Part shown: positions 16,650-25,092 of the stretch, one piece after another
Layout of the letters: each line of letters begins with the position of its first letter
How positions within the stretch are numbered: the stretch's first letter is position 1
DNA from: Arthrobacter pascens
GTDB taxonomy: Bacteria; Actinomycetota; Actinomycetes; Actinomycetales; Micrococcaceae
Direction of reading: 5' to 3'
DNA: 64,000 nt
Assembly: GCF_017052465.1 (NCBI RefSeq)
Contig: NZ_JAFHKT010000136.1
Location: forward strand, 62,001 to 126,000
Position numbers and translations under genes: made by a program
The notes under the pieces: generated by a model
Seen by the model: the letters and a program-made list of their open reading frames with translations, nothing else
Databases searched by the model: none
Told to the model about the DNA's origin: nothing

Positions 16650-17909
16650 ATGAGCCTGCGTGCCAAGTGGACACTTGGCGGAATTATCGCGGGCAGTGCC
16701 GCGGCGGCCCTCCTGGGCGCCGGATCGTCAGCCCTCGCGCTGTACTTTGCCCGGCGCGTGCTCACTCCCGCCCGGGCACGGGTGGCCGACCAGGAAGTGC
16801 TGGCGGTGATCAGGGACGGCAGGGGACAGCAGGTCATCCTTGCGGCGACGCCCGAGACCATCCAGGACGGCGTCTACAGCCTCTTTTTCGACGGCGGCAA
16901 CGGCCACGCCCGCATCGGCCGGATCCTGTCCTATTCGCCGTCCGAGCGCACCGTCCTGCGCGAGGTGGAGGCCGTCTATCAGGGCAACCTGAAAACCGCC
17001 CGCCGGGGCTGGTGGGGCGGCGCGGCCTATCCTGATCCCTCCGCCGTCGGGCTTGCCTCCGAGGAGGTGGCCATTGAGGTTGAGGGCGGTACGGCCCCCG
17101 CGTGGCTCATCCCCGCCGATCCAGCCGCCGACGTCTGGGCCGTCATGGTCCATGGCCGCGGTGCAACACGGCAGGAAAGCCTGCGGGCGGCCAGGGCTGT
17201 ACACGAACTGGGACTGCCCAGCCTTCTCGTTTCCTACCGCAACGACGGGCTCGCGCCTTCTGCACCAGACGGAAGGTACGGCCTGGGATCCACCGAATGG
17301 CGGGACGTCGACGCCGCGATCGCCTTCGCACTGGCCCGCGGCGCCAAGGAAGTCGTGCTGTTGGGCTGGTCCATGGGCGGAGCCATCTGCCTGCAGACCG
17401 CGGATCTCTCGAAGCACCGGCATGTCATCCGCGCCATGGTCCTGGACGCTCCCGTCATCGACTGGGTCAACGTGCTGGCGCACCACGCCGAACTCAACAG
17501 GATTCCGTCCGCCGTCGGCCGTTACGGCCAGCTGATGATGGGCCACCGCCTCGGGCGCCGGCTCACCGGGCTGGCAGCGCCCGTTGACCTGAAGTCCATG
17601 GACTGGGTGTCCAGGGCCGTGGAACTCCGGACCCCCACACTTATTGTCCACAGCGTCGACGACGAATATGTTCCCTACGGTCCGTCCGCCCTGCTCGCGG
17701 AGAAGAATCCGGAAATGGTCACCTTCGAGGCGTTCGAAAAGGCGCGGCATGCCAAGGAATGGAATGCGGATCCGGTCCGGTGGGAGAGCCTGGTCAAGGC
17801 CTGGCTGCAGCAGCAGCTGGCGCCCCGGCGTAACCCGGGGCAGGCTTCCAGTGATGATGATCCGGATGAAAATCCCGGCGCGGAAGCGGACAACGCCCCG
17901 CAAGATTAG
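16650..17909 (+). CDS. membrane-anchored alpha/beta hydrolase
   Basis: A 419-residue protein with one N-terminal transmembrane segment (about residues 8-35) and an extracytoplasmic or membrane-attached alpha/beta-hydrolase domain from about 150 to 385. The nucleophile is the Ser of GWSMGG, the acid is in VHSVDDEYVP and the histidine is in KARHAKEWN; VMVHGRGATRQES holds the oxyanion region. The substrate is unknown; the set resembles BEM46/prolyl-oligopeptidase-like hydrolases. The start is uncertain: the frame is open from 16440, and ATGs at 16539 and 16650 are possible. I chose 16650 because the membrane helix follows directly and AGGAC precedes it. The stop overlaps the convergent ybaK-like gene by 4 nt. 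Confidence 0.75.
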   Translation: MSLRAKWTLGGIIAGSAAAALLGAGSSALALYFARRVLTPARARVADQEVLAVIRDGRGQQVILAATPETIQDGVYSLFFDGGNGHARIGRILSYSPSERTVLREVEAVYQGNLKTARRGWWGGAAYPDPSAVGLASEEVAIEVEGGTAPAWLIPADPAADVWAVMVHGRGATRQESLRAARAVHELGLPSLLVSYRNDGLAPSAPDGRYGLGSTEWRDVDAAIAFALARGAKEVVLLGWSMGGAICLQTADLSKHRHVIRAMVLDAPVIDWVNVLAHHAELNRIPSAVGRYGQLMMGHRLGRRLTGLAAPVDLKSMDWVSRAVELRTPTLIVHSVDDEYVPYGPSALLAEKNPEMVTFEAFEKARHAKEWNADPVRWESLVKAWLQQQLAPRRNPGQASSDDDPDENPGAEADNAPQD

Positions 17910-18424
17910 CGCGGACCGCTGCCGTTCCTGGCCGCGACTGTGCCGATCGGAGCGGTGACGGCCTTCGTGATGCGGACCAGGTCCTGGGGATCGAGTTCGA
18001 TGTCGAGTCCCCGCCGGCCGCCGGAGACCAGGATACTGGCCAGCGCCAGAGCGCTGTCATCAAGCACGGTGGGGGAGGACTGCCGCTGGCCCAGCGGAGA
18101 GATCCCGCCCAGGACGTAGCCGGTCCGCCGCTCGGCGGCCCCCGGGTCCGCCATGGCGGCCTTCTTGCTTCCCAAGGCCGCCGCCATGGCCTTGAGGTCC
18201 AGGTTTCCGCTCACGGGAACGATGCCCACCGCGAGCCTGCCGTCCACTTCCACCATGAGCGTCTTGAAGACCCGTGCCGGATCAATCCCCAGAACCTCGG
18301 CGGCTTCCAGCCCGTAGCTTGCAGCAGAAGGGTCGTGGCTGTAGGGGTGCAACGTAAAGGGAACGCCTGCCGCAGCCAGGGCGGCTGTGGCAGGCGTTGC
18401 CTGTGACGTGTTCTTCCGCGCCAT
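17906..18424 (-). CDS. ybaK: Cys-tRNA(Pro)/Cys-tRNA(Cys) deacylase, YbaK/EbsC family
   Basis: A 172-residue single-domain YbaK protein. Typical signatures are ALAAAGVPFTLHPYSHD at the N-terminus, EVLGIDPARVFKTLMV with the catalytic Lys, GIVPVSGNLDLKAMA and GYVLGGISPLGQ. It hydrolyses mischarged aminoacyl-tRNA, chiefly Cys-tRNA(Pro), in trans. Length and motif order are normal for the family. The gene is convergent with the alpha/beta hydrolase and shares 4 bases with it. Confidence 0.92.
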   Translation of the reverse strand: MARKNTSQATPATAALAAAGVPFTLHPYSHDPSAASYGLEAAEVLGIDPARVFKTLMVEVDGRLAVGIVPVSGNLDLKAMAAALGSKKAAMADPGAAERRTGYVLGGISPLGQRQSSPTVLDDSALALASILVSGGRRGLDIELDPQDLVRITKAVTAPIGTVAARNGSGPR

Positions 18425-18459
18425 GTGATCCTGGACCTGAATCCGCGAATCTGGACCGG

Positions 18460-18918
18460 CTAGTTTTGAAGCCTGGCGGAGGCGGCAACCTTGCGCTTGA
18501 TACGCCCCAGCATCGCTGTCATCCCGCGCATCCGCAACGGCGTGATGGCCCGGGTCAGGCCGAGCAGCTCGGGCATGTCATCGGGCACGGCGAGGATTTC
18601 TTCTGCCGTGAGTCCGTCCAGGCCCTCATGGAGCACACCCGCGAACCCACGCGTTGTGGGGGCTTCGGGAGGCGCTTTGAAGAACAGCCGGTAGGCGGAT
18701 GACCCGCCGTCGTTCTTCTCGGTCTCAATGGTGAGAAACAGCGGTGACTGGCACTCGACAACCTGCTCCAGCAGCTCCGGGTGGTCCTTGAGCCGTTCCG
18801 GCAGTTCGGGCAGGCCGCGGGAGAACTCCAGCAGCAGCTGGAGCCTCTCCGGCTCGCTCAGTGCCTGGAAGTCATCGACAATTTCCGCCAGTGCGGTGGG
18901 CAGTGCATAAGTACTCAT
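18460..18918 (-). CDS. sufE: SufE-family sulfur-acceptor protein
   Basis: A 152-residue SufE. The sulfur-accepting cysteine is Cys56 in VVECQSPLF, after the usual ELPERLKDHPELLEQV helix. FAGVLHEGLDGLTAEEILAVP and LTRAITPLRMRGM are family landmarks. SufE takes persulfide from a cysteine desulfurase and hands it to Fe-S assembly. The ATG at 18918 was chosen over the longer frame: conserved sequence starts here and TAAGCT lies 7 nt upstream. It lies 41 nt before the end of the sulfurtransferase gene on the same strand, an arrangement that links sulfur relay partners. Confidence 0.92.
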   Translation of the reverse strand: MSTYALPTALAEIVDDFQALSEPERLQLLLEFSRGLPELPERLKDHPELLEQVVECQSPLFLTIETEKNDGGSSAYRLFFKAPPEAPTTRGFAGVLHEGLDGLTAEEILAVPDDMPELLGLTRAITPLRMRGMTAMLGRIKRKVAASARLQN

Positions 18919-18959
18919 CAGTTCAAGCTTACGCAGTTTGCCCCCGCCCGGCCCGTTTC

Positions 18960-19889
18960 TTACGCCGTTTGCCGGGCGCCGGCGGGAACCGAACCGCGCT
19001 CGGCACCCTTGACGATCGGCACGCGGACGGCGTTGCCCCATTCCGTCCAGGACCCGTCGTAGTTCCGCACGGTCTCGAAACCCAGGAGGTATTTGAGGGC
19101 GAACCAGGTGTGGCTGGAGCGCTCACCGATGCGGCAGTAGGCCACCACATCGTCGCCTTCGGTCAGCCCGGCTTCGCCGAGGTACAGTGCCTCGAGTTCC
19201 GGCCGGCTGCGGTACGTGCCGTCTTCGGCTGCCGCCCGCGCCCAGGGGATGGATGCTGCGGTGGGGATGTGACCGCCCCGGAGTGCGCCTTCCTCGGGGT
19301 AGGCGGGCATGTGGGTGCGCTGTCCGGTGTATTCCTCGGGGGAGCGGACGTCGATCAGCGGCTTGCCGAGGTGGGCCAGGACGTCGTCCTTGAAGGCGCG
19401 GATCGGCGCGTCGTTGCGTTCGACGACGGGGTAGTCGCCGATGGCGGGGGACGGGACGTCCGTGGTGAGCTCGCGGCCCTCGGCGATCCATTTGTCGCGG
19501 CCGCCGTCGAGCAGGCGGACGTCTTCGTGGCCGAAGAGGGTGAAGACCCACAGGGCGTAGGCGGCCCACCAGTTCGACTTGTCGCCGTAAATGACGACGG
19601 TGCTGTCACGCGAGATGCCTTTTGCGGCCGCCAGGGCCGCGAAGGCCTGGCCGTCGACGTAGTCCCGGGCCACTTCGTCGTTCAGGTCCGTGTGCCAGTC
19701 GACCTTGACCGCGCCGGGGATGTGCCCGGTCTCGTACAGCAGGACATCTTCGTCGGACTCGACGACCACGAGCTTTCCGTTGCCGACGGCACCGCCTTCG
19801 ATGGCCGCGGCGAGCCACTCGGTGGAAACCAGCCGCTCGGGGTGGGCGTAGGCGGCAAACTTATCGTTCTGTTCAACTGGGTAGGACAT
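18960..19889 (-). CDS. sseA: thiosulfate/3-mercaptopyruvate-type sulfurtransferase (two rhodanese domains)
   Basis: A 309-residue tandem rhodanese. The N-terminal domain (about 20-140) lacks a catalytic Cys ([17 protein letters not shown], with Asp in that position), while the C-terminal domain (about 165-290) carries it as Cys252 in [18 protein letters not shown]-type loops are usual in actinobacterial thiosulfate sulfurtransferases (CysA-like). It transfers sulfane sulfur to cyanide or thiol acceptors. AAAGG before the ATG supports the start. The adjacent sufE suggests a role in sulfur relay. Confidence 0.9.
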   Translation of the reverse strand: MSYPVEQNDKFAAYAHPERLVSTEWLAAAIEGGAVGNGKLVVVESDEDVLLYETGHIPGAVKVDWHTDLNDEVARDYVDGQAFAALAAAKGISRDSTVVIYGDKSNWWAAYALWVFTLFGHEDVRLLDGGRDKWIAEGRELTTDVPSPAIGDYPVVERNDAPIRAFKDDVLAHLGKPLIDVRSPEEYTGQRTHMPAYPEEGALRGGHIPTAASIPWARAAAEDGTYRSRPELEALYLGEAGLTEGDDVVAYCRIGERSSHTWFALKYLLGFETVRNYDGSWTEWGNAVRVPIVKGAERGSVPAGARQTA

Positions 19890-20109
19890 TCGTATGGCCT
19901 TTCACTGAAACGGTCGCATCAGACCGACGGGGAACCGGCCGGTCACTGCTTCAACACTAGTCACGGGCCGTGGCGAAAGCTTCCCTGCGTTAACAGGACG
20001 AAATGTGCGCTTGGTCACCCGCGGCGGGCGGGGGTGGCCCGCGCATCCCGGCGGCGGCGCCGATGCCGGTATTCTTTCTGGGGACAAGTCACCAGCAGAA
20101 CGGACCACC

Positions 20110-21150
20110 TTGGTACAGATCGAAAAGCTTGCCACCCGGACGCCGGCAGTCTCGGTGGATGAACTCCTCAAGGGTTTCTACCCGTCGCCCCGGTTCGGGC
20201 AGGTGTCGTTCTCGAGCTACCGGCCCGATCCTGCCCAGCCCAGCCAGGCGGCAGCAGTGCACGCGCTCGAAGCATTCGCCGGCGGCGTCGGCTCCGGCGA
20301 CGGGGCGGGTCTCTTCAAGAGGCTCTTCGCCAAAAAGGATGCGTCCAGGGCCGGAATCTACCTCGACGGCGGTTTCGGCGTGGGCAAGACCCACCTCTTG
20401 GCATCTCTGTGGCACGCTTCCCCCGGGCCCAAGGCCTTCGGCACGTTCGTGGAATACACCAACCTGGTGGGCGCCCTGTCCTTCCGGAAAACGGTTGAAG
20501 CTCTGAGTTCCTACAAACTGGTGTGCATCGACGAGTTTGAGCTGGACGATCCGGGGGACACCGTTCTGATGTCACGGCTCATGCGCGAACTCGCGGACGC
20601 CGGCGTCAAGCTGGCCGCCACCTCCAACACCCTGCCCGGGTCCTTGGGCGACGGCCGGTTCGCCGCCGTCGACTTCCAGCGGGAGATCCAGGTCCTGGCG
20701 GACCAGTTCGACGTGATCAGGATCGACGGGGAGGATTTCCGGCACCGCGGCCTGCCTGCAGCGCCTTCCCCTTTGCGGAACAGCGAGCTCCACGCCCACA
20801 TGAAGGCGGAGTTCGACGGCCAGACCGTGGCCGAGGATGACTTCAAGTCACTCATCGCGCACCTGGCCGGTGTCCACCCGAGCCGCTATAGGAAACTGAT
20901 CGACGGCGTGGACGGCGTCGTGTGGCGGGACGTGGAAACCATCACGGAACAGGCCGTCGCGCTGCGCTTCGTGGTTCTGGCCGACCGGCTGTACGACAAG
21001 GATGTTCCGATCCTGGCCAGCGGGGTTCCGTTCGACAAGCTGTTCACCGAGGAAATGATGACCGGCGGCTACATGAAGAAGTACTTCCGCGCGGTCTCCC
21101 GCCTCACCGCGCTGGCCCGCGAAGGCCAGAACCACGAGCCGGCTCTCTAA
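20110..21150 (+). CDS. zapE: ZapE/AFG1-like ATPase
   Basis: A 346-residue P-loop ATPase. Walker A is GGFGVGKTHLL, Walker B is LVCIDEFELDD, and ATSNTLPG is a sensor-type motif. The LYDKDVPILASGVPFDKLF region near the C-terminus is characteristic of AFG1/ZapE, which interacts with the divisome (ZapE) or mitochondrial proteases (AFG1). In actinobacteria the role is not well defined. The start is inferred as TTG at 20110 (VQIEKL follows); the frame is open from 20005, but that part is Gly/Pro-rich with no family match. It is divergent from the sulfurtransferase. Confidence 0.85.
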   Translation: MVQIEKLATRTPAVSVDELLKGFYPSPRFGQVSFSSYRPDPAQPSQAAAVHALEAFAGGVGSGDGAGLFKRLFAKKDASRAGIYLDGGFGVGKTHLLASLWHASPGPKAFGTFVEYTNLVGALSFRKTVEALSSYKLVCIDEFELDDPGDTVLMSRLMRELADAGVKLAATSNTLPGSLGDGRFAAVDFQREIQVLADQFDVIRIDGEDFRHRGLPAAPSPLRNSELHAHMKAEFDGQTVAEDDFKSLIAHLAGVHPSRYRKLIDGVDGVVWRDVETITEQAVALRFVVLADRLYDKDVPILASGVPFDKLFTEEMMTGGYMKKYFRAVSRLTALAREGQNHEPAL

Positions 21151-21165
21151 GGCGTTAAACGCCAA

Positions 21166-21201
21166 GGGCGCCGGTGCCGCCTCTCGGCGGGACCGGCGCC
21201 C
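21166..21201. terminator. strong hairpin between convergent genes
   Basis: GGGCGCCGGTGCCGCC pairs with GGCGGGACCGGCGCCC around a TCTC loop, with one mismatch. It sits between the zapE stop and the end of the small Rv0909-like gene. No T-run follows in either direction. Confidence 0.6.
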
Positions 21202-21241
21202 AGGTTGACGTGTCGGGGCAATGCCCGGGCAAATCCTTTTG

Positions 21242-21484
21242 CTACGGAGCCTTGTCGACCGGCGGCACTACCTGGTCCGCCGGTGCCTGCTTGGGCGTTC
21301 CGTCTGCGTTCTTGTCAACGAAGGTGGAAGCGCCATCCTGGACCTTATCTACGTGTCCGGCGTACTTGCCGCCGGTCTTCGAGTCGACGAAGTCGCCCGC
21401 TTTGTTGATGCCGTCCTTGATGGCCTGCTCGTTGCCACGGATCAGACCCTGAGCTTTGCCCTTTAGATCGTCAATTAGTCCCAC
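21242..21484 (-). CDS. Rv0909/MT0933-like small protein (putative antitoxin family)
   Basis: An 80-residue, charged, probably unstructured or helical protein: GLIDDLKGKAQGLIRGNEQAIKDGI and then KAGDFVDSKTGGKYAGHVDKVQD. This pattern matches the MT0933-like antitoxin family (Pfam MT0933_antitox). The GTG at 21484 is preceded by GGGAGG with 5 nt spacing, better than the GTG two codons earlier. There is no toxin gene beside it, so the antitoxin label is a family name, and a stress-protein role (CsbD-like) is equally possible. Confidence 0.75.
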   Translation of the reverse strand: MGLIDDLKGKAQGLIRGNEQAIKDGINKAGDFVDSKTGGKYAGHVDKVQDGASTFVDKNADGTPKQAPADQVVPPVDKAP

Positions 21485-21597
21485 GAGCACCTCCCTTCAA
21501 TTCCGGAGCCAGTTCGCTCCTCCGCATTCGATCCTAGCTGCCAAGGCAAGGCCTGCCAAGGTTAGTTGACAAATTCTGTCAAATGCCATGCGGGCAA

Positions 21598-21625
21598 GAA
21601 AAAAGCAGCTCCGGGGGAGCTGCTT
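21598..21625 (-). terminator. rho-independent terminator of the tRNA cluster
   Basis: On the minus strand AGCAGCT-loop-AGCTGCT is followed by TTTTTT. It lies just after the last tRNA of the minus-strand cluster. Confidence 0.85.
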
Positions 21626-21631
21626 GAATCG

Positions 21632-21703
21632 TGGGCGATACTGGGATCGAACCAGTGACCTCTTCCGTGTCAGGGAAGCGCGCTACCGCTGCGCCAATCG
21701 CCC
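21632..21703 (-). tRNA. tRNA-Val(GAC)
   Basis: The 7-bp acceptor stem GGGCGAT/ATCGCCC, D-arm GGCGCAGCGGTAGCGC, anticodon loop CTGACAC within a CTTCC/GGAAG stem and T-loop GGTTCGATCC are all present; discriminator A; no encoded CCA. The anticodon is GAC. It is the last of five tRNAs on this strand. Confidence 0.95.
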
Positions 21704-21754
21704 GGAACCGGAAGACCGGTTGAATCCTGGGTTCGGATCCCGAAGGATCAAGAG

Positions 21755-21827
<73 letters not shown>

Positions 21828-21887
21828 GCATGAAGTACGATCCGGGCAGGCCGGACGTTCAACAACAAGCAAGTTGCCTTGCTCTGG

Positions 21888-21959
21888 TGGGCGATACTGG
21901 GATCGAACCAGTGACCTCTTCCGTGTCAGGGAAGCGCGCTACCGCTGCGCCAATCGCCC
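21888..21959 (-). tRNA. tRNA-Val(GAC), second copy
   Basis: The sequence is the same as the tRNA at 21632-21703, with anticodon loop CTGACAC. The Val-Gly order is duplicated in this cluster, so a local duplication is likely. Confidence 0.95.
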
Positions 21960-21997
21960 ATTGAATCCGGCTACACCGGAAACCATGGTTTTCACCG

Positions 21998-22068
21998 AGG
22001 TGGGTACGGGATTCGAACCCGTGTATACGGCTTTGCAGGCCGCTGCCTCGCCTCTCGGCCAACCCACC
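21998..22068 (-). tRNA. tRNA-Cys(GCA)
   Basis: Acceptor GGTGGGT/ACCCACC, anticodon loop CTGCAAA giving GCA, T-arm GGGTTCGAATCCC and discriminator U, which is the expected base for cysteinyl-tRNA synthetase. Confidence 0.95.
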
Positions 22069-22114
22069 GTGTAAGCATAGATTCCAGGGAACCTAGCCGT
22101 GACAGTGTCCTGCG

Positions 22115-22187
<73 letters not shown>

Positions 22188-22483
22188 ATTTTGGAGCGGT
22201 GATTCCTTGCCTTGAGCGGCATTTCCTCGCGTTCCAACGAGTAAAAACTCTATAGGAGGTTCAGGGAATCTCCAAATCGGCCTTCGCTGCGGCGTCGCTA
22301 ACCGGCCTACTTCCTTGAATTCTAGGGAAATTTTTGAATTACAGGCGTGTAGTTCCTCCTTGTGATCCGCCGTGCTTGTGCCCGGTTTTCGGTCCGGATT
22401 CCTCCGGCTGTTCTCCACTTTTCCTCGGGAGGAGGGCCGATTTCCGTAAACGCCACATCGTCGGCTAGCATTCAAATGCATCG

Positions 22484-22555
22484 GGGCGATTGGCGCAGTG
22501 GTAGCGCGCTTCGTTCACACCGAAGAGGTCACTGGTTCGAACCCAGTATCGCCCA
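22484..22555 (+). tRNA. tRNA-Val(CAC)
   Basis: Acceptor GGGCGAT/ATCGCCC and D- and T-arms are nearly the same as the minus-strand tRNA-Val(GAC), but the anticodon arm is CTTCG-TTCACAC-CGAAG, anticodon CAC. TAGCAT about 12 nt upstream (22466-22471) is a plausible -10 box. The 296 nt between this gene and the minus-strand cluster hold no ORF I would call. Confidence 0.95.
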
Positions 22556-22565
22556 CCGATGAATG

Positions 22566-22609
22566 GTCCGTTCCGCACAGGGAAATCACCCTGCGCGGGG
22601 CGGACTTTT
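22566..22609 (+). terminator. terminator after tRNA-Val(CAC)
   Basis: GTCCGTTCCGCACAGGG pairs with CCCTGCGCGGGGCGGAC (two imperfections) around a 6-nt loop and is followed by TTTTC. Confidence 0.75.
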
Positions 22610-22654
22610 CTGTTTCCGGACCTTACTGTCAGCCCCCTGTGAAAGAGTCTTGCC

Positions 22655-23500
22655 ATGACTGATCCACTCCTCGCCCACGCCACGGAATACGGCCGGATGT
22701 ACGCTCGCTCCACCACAGAGGCATTCTCGGTCCCCTCTATCACCACGGTGATCGGTCAGCAGCCCCACGGCCTGGACGGCTGGTTTGGGTACATGGGGGC
22801 GAGCAGCTTGGCCAAGGATCCCTCGCTGCCCGAGATCCTTGGCAGCCCGGCCAAGGTCCGGCAGGCAGTGAACCGCGCGGCCAAGGCGGCGGAGGCCTAC
22901 CGTGACGAGGCCGCCCAGCGCGGCGACCGCGTCCACAACTACTGCGAACAGGTTGCCCTGCGTGCACTGGGCCGCCCGCACCAGATGCAGGAGACCCGGG
23001 AGGCACTGGCGGCCAACGGCGAAGAGGCCTTCGCGGCCCGCTTCGATGAGTGGTGGGAGCTGTTCCGCGTGGAGCCGCTGGCTCCGGAGATCACGGTATG
23101 GAACGCCAGCGTGGGCTACGCCGGAACATTGGACCTAGTCGCCAAGATCAATGGGCGGACCTGCCTCATTGACTACAAGACCAAGGGGACCACCAGGGAC
23201 GGCCAGGTGAAGCCGCTGGATGACAAGGTGGTCATGCAGCTCGTTGCCGGAATGAAAGCGGAGGAGAGCCTCGTGGACGCCGTGGCGGGGGAGTGGGAAC
23301 CGTGGCGGCACGGTGATGCTCCGGTGCTGCTCGCGGTCGCCATCGGCGAAACCGAAGTTCGTCCGGTGCGGGCGAATCCCGAGGTGCTGCGGCATCACTG
23401 GTGGAAGTTCTGTGCGCTGCGCCGCGTCTGGGAGATGTCAGCTGACACACTGAGCGCCGGGCCGGCCCTGCTCCCGGTGGCGCCGCCGGTGTTTGCCTGA
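22655..23500 (+). CDS. PD-(D/E)XK nuclease-like protein
   Basis: A 281-residue soluble protein. GTLDLVAKI (Asp159) followed by LIDYKTKG (Asp173, Lys175) forms the D-(D/E)XK active site of the RecB/Cas4-like nuclease superfamily; a helix with Glu98 (VHNYCEQVAL) may supply the upstream acidic ligand, and VVMQLVAGM supplies the usual Gln after the motif. There is no helicase domain and no Cys cluster, unlike Cas4 or AddB. Phage exonucleases and orphan RecB-type nucleases share this architecture. It stands alone between tRNA-Val and def. AAAGAG precedes the ATG. The biological role is not evident. Confidence 0.75.
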   Translation: MTDPLLAHATEYGRMYARSTTEAFSVPSITTVIGQQPHGLDGWFGYMGASSLAKDPSLPEILGSPAKVRQAVNRAAKAAEAYRDEAAQRGDRVHNYCEQVALRALGRPHQMQETREALAANGEEAFAARFDEWWELFRVEPLAPEITVWNASVGYAGTLDLVAKINGRTCLIDYKTKGTTRDGQVKPLDDKVVMQLVAGMKAEESLVDAVAGEWEPWRHGDAPVLLAVAIGETEVRPVRANPEVLRHHWWKFCALRRVWEMSADTLSAGPALLPVAPPVFA

Positions 23501-23572
23501 GCGGACGTTCACCGGCTGCACAACTAAACTGGTCTGGATCCGTTACCGTTCACCGTGAGGAAATGACTGCAG

Positions 23573-24175
23573 ATGGCAATTCTGAATATCCGTATCATCG
23601 GCGACCCCGTGCTGCGCACGGTTGCTGAGCCTGTCACGGAATTCGGGCCGGAGCTGGCCAGGCTCGTTGCCGATATGACCGAAACCATGGAGGACGTGGA
23701 AGGCGCCGGCCTCGCCGCGCCGCAGATCGGCGTCAGCCTCCGCGTCTTTACCTACCGCATCGGCGGCGTCGAAGGCCACGTCATCAACCCCGTGCTGGAG
23801 AACAGTGATGACTTCCAGCCCGACGAAATGGAAGGCTGCCTCTCCATCCCCGGACTCGGCTTCCCGGTCCGGCGCTATCGGACCACCCGTGTGACCGGCG
23901 TCGACGTCAACGGAAGCCCCGTCTCGCTGGAAGGCGAGGGCATGCTGGCCCGCTGCTTCCAGCACGAGACCGACCACCTTGACGGCATTCTCTTCACCGA
24001 CCGGCTCGAAGGGGAGGACCGGAAGAGTGCGCTGCGCTCCATCCGCAACGCGAACTATGACGCCATAACTGAGCGGACGACGGCGAAGCGCGCCAAGACT
24101 GTCGGCTCCAGTTTCGGAGGCGGCAGCTTTGGAACCGGAACATCCGGTGCGGGCAGCTTCGGCGCCGCCGGATGA
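23573..24175 (+). CDS. def: peptide deformylase
   Basis: A 200-residue deformylase with all three motifs: GLAAPQIG (residues 46-53), EGCLSIPG with metal-binding Cys89, and QHETDHLDG with His131, Glu132 and His135. It removes the formyl group from nascent proteins. After the catalytic domain (about 165 residues) there is an unusual tail rich in Gly, Ser and Phe (SSFGGGSFGTGTSG). The TGA overlaps the ATG of fmt (ATGA), pairing the enzyme that adds the formyl group to Met-tRNA with the one that removes it. Confidence 0.96.
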   Translation: MAILNIRIIGDPVLRTVAEPVTEFGPELARLVADMTETMEDVEGAGLAAPQIGVSLRVFTYRIGGVEGHVINPVLENSDDFQPDEMEGCLSIPGLGFPVRRYRTTRVTGVDVNGSPVSLEGEGMLARCFQHETDHLDGILFTDRLEGEDRKSALRSIRNANYDAITERTTAKRAKTVGSSFGGGSFGTGTSGAGSFGAAG

Positions 24176-25092
24176 GGGTCCTCTTCGCGGGAACACCGGC
24201 GGTCGCCGTGCCGTCACTGAACGCGCTGATCGATGCCGGATTCGACGTCGTTGCCGTGCTGACCCGGCCGGATGCGCCGATTGGCCGCAAACGCGTGCTC
24301 ACGCCGTCGCCCGTCGCCGCCCGCGCGGCGGAGCTGGGGATCGAGATCATCCACGCCGCCCGCGTAGACGCCGACGTCACTGCCAGGATTGCGGCAGTCC
24401 GTCCCGACGTCGCGGCCATCGTCGCCTACGGCGGACTGGTGCCGCGTGTTGCGCTGGATATCCCGCCGCACGGCTGGATCAACCTGCATTTCTCGCTGCT
24501 GCCTGCCTGGCGCGGTGCTGCACCGGTACAGCGCTCCGTCATTGCCGGGGACGACATCACCGGCGCCGTGACCTTCCAGTTGGAGGAGGGGCTCGACACA
24601 GGCCCCGTCATCGGAACACTGACCGAACCGGTCCGGCCCGACGACACCTCCGGAACGCTGCTGGAACGGCTCTCCCACAGCGGCGCCGTGCTGCTCGCCC
24701 AGACGCTGTCCGCCGTCGGCTCGGGCGCTGCGTCACCGCGGCCACAGCAGGGTGAGGTGTCGCTGGCGCCCAAGCTGACCATCGAGGACGGCCGGATCGA
24801 CTGGTCGGAGCCGGCCCTGGCCATCGGCCGGCGGGCCCGCGGCGTCACTCCGGAACCCGGAGCGTGGACCACACTCGACGGCCAACGGCTGAAACTTGAA
24901 CCCGTGGTGCCGCGTCCCGAAGGTCCTGCGCTGGTGCCCGGTGCGGTGGCGCTTGACGGAAGAAATGTGCTGGTGGGAACAGGGTCGCACCCCGTGCAGC
25001 TCACCCGCGTCCAGCCTTCGGGCAAGAAAATGATGTCTGCGGCCGACTGGGCCCGCGGACAGGCCTCCCTTGAAAGCGTGGTGTTCGAATGA
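24172..25092 (+). CDS. fmt: methionyl-tRNA formyltransferase
   Basis: A 306-residue enzyme with formyltransferase domain (1-200) and C-terminal tRNA-binding domain. MRVLFAGTPAVAVPSL is the classic start, LHFSLLPAWRGAAPVQ carries the 10-formyl-THF site (Asn-equivalent/His), and GLDTGPVIG supplies the catalytic Asp. It formylates initiator Met-tRNA. It overlaps def at the start and rsmB at the end by 4 nt each, so the three are translated from one message. Confidence 0.96.
   Translation: MRVLFAGTPAVAVPSLNALIDAGFDVVAVLTRPDAPIGRKRVLTPSPVAARAAELGIEIIHAARVDADVTARIAAVRPDVAAIVAYGGLVPRVALDIPPHGWINLHFSLLPAWRGAAPVQRSVIAGDDITGAVTFQLEEGLDTGPVIGTLTEPVRPDDTSGTLLERLSHSGAVLLAQTLSAVGSGAASPRPQQGEVSLAPKLTIEDGRIDWSEPALAIGRRARGVTPEPGAWTTLDGQRLKLEPVVPRPEGPALVPGAVALDGRNVLVGTGSHPVQLTRVQPSGKKMMSAADWARGQASLESVVFE

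Noticed and set aside
21242..21484. A toxin-antitoxin pair
   Set aside because: The small protein resembles an antitoxin family, but no toxin-like gene is next to it; the neighbours are zapE and tRNAs.
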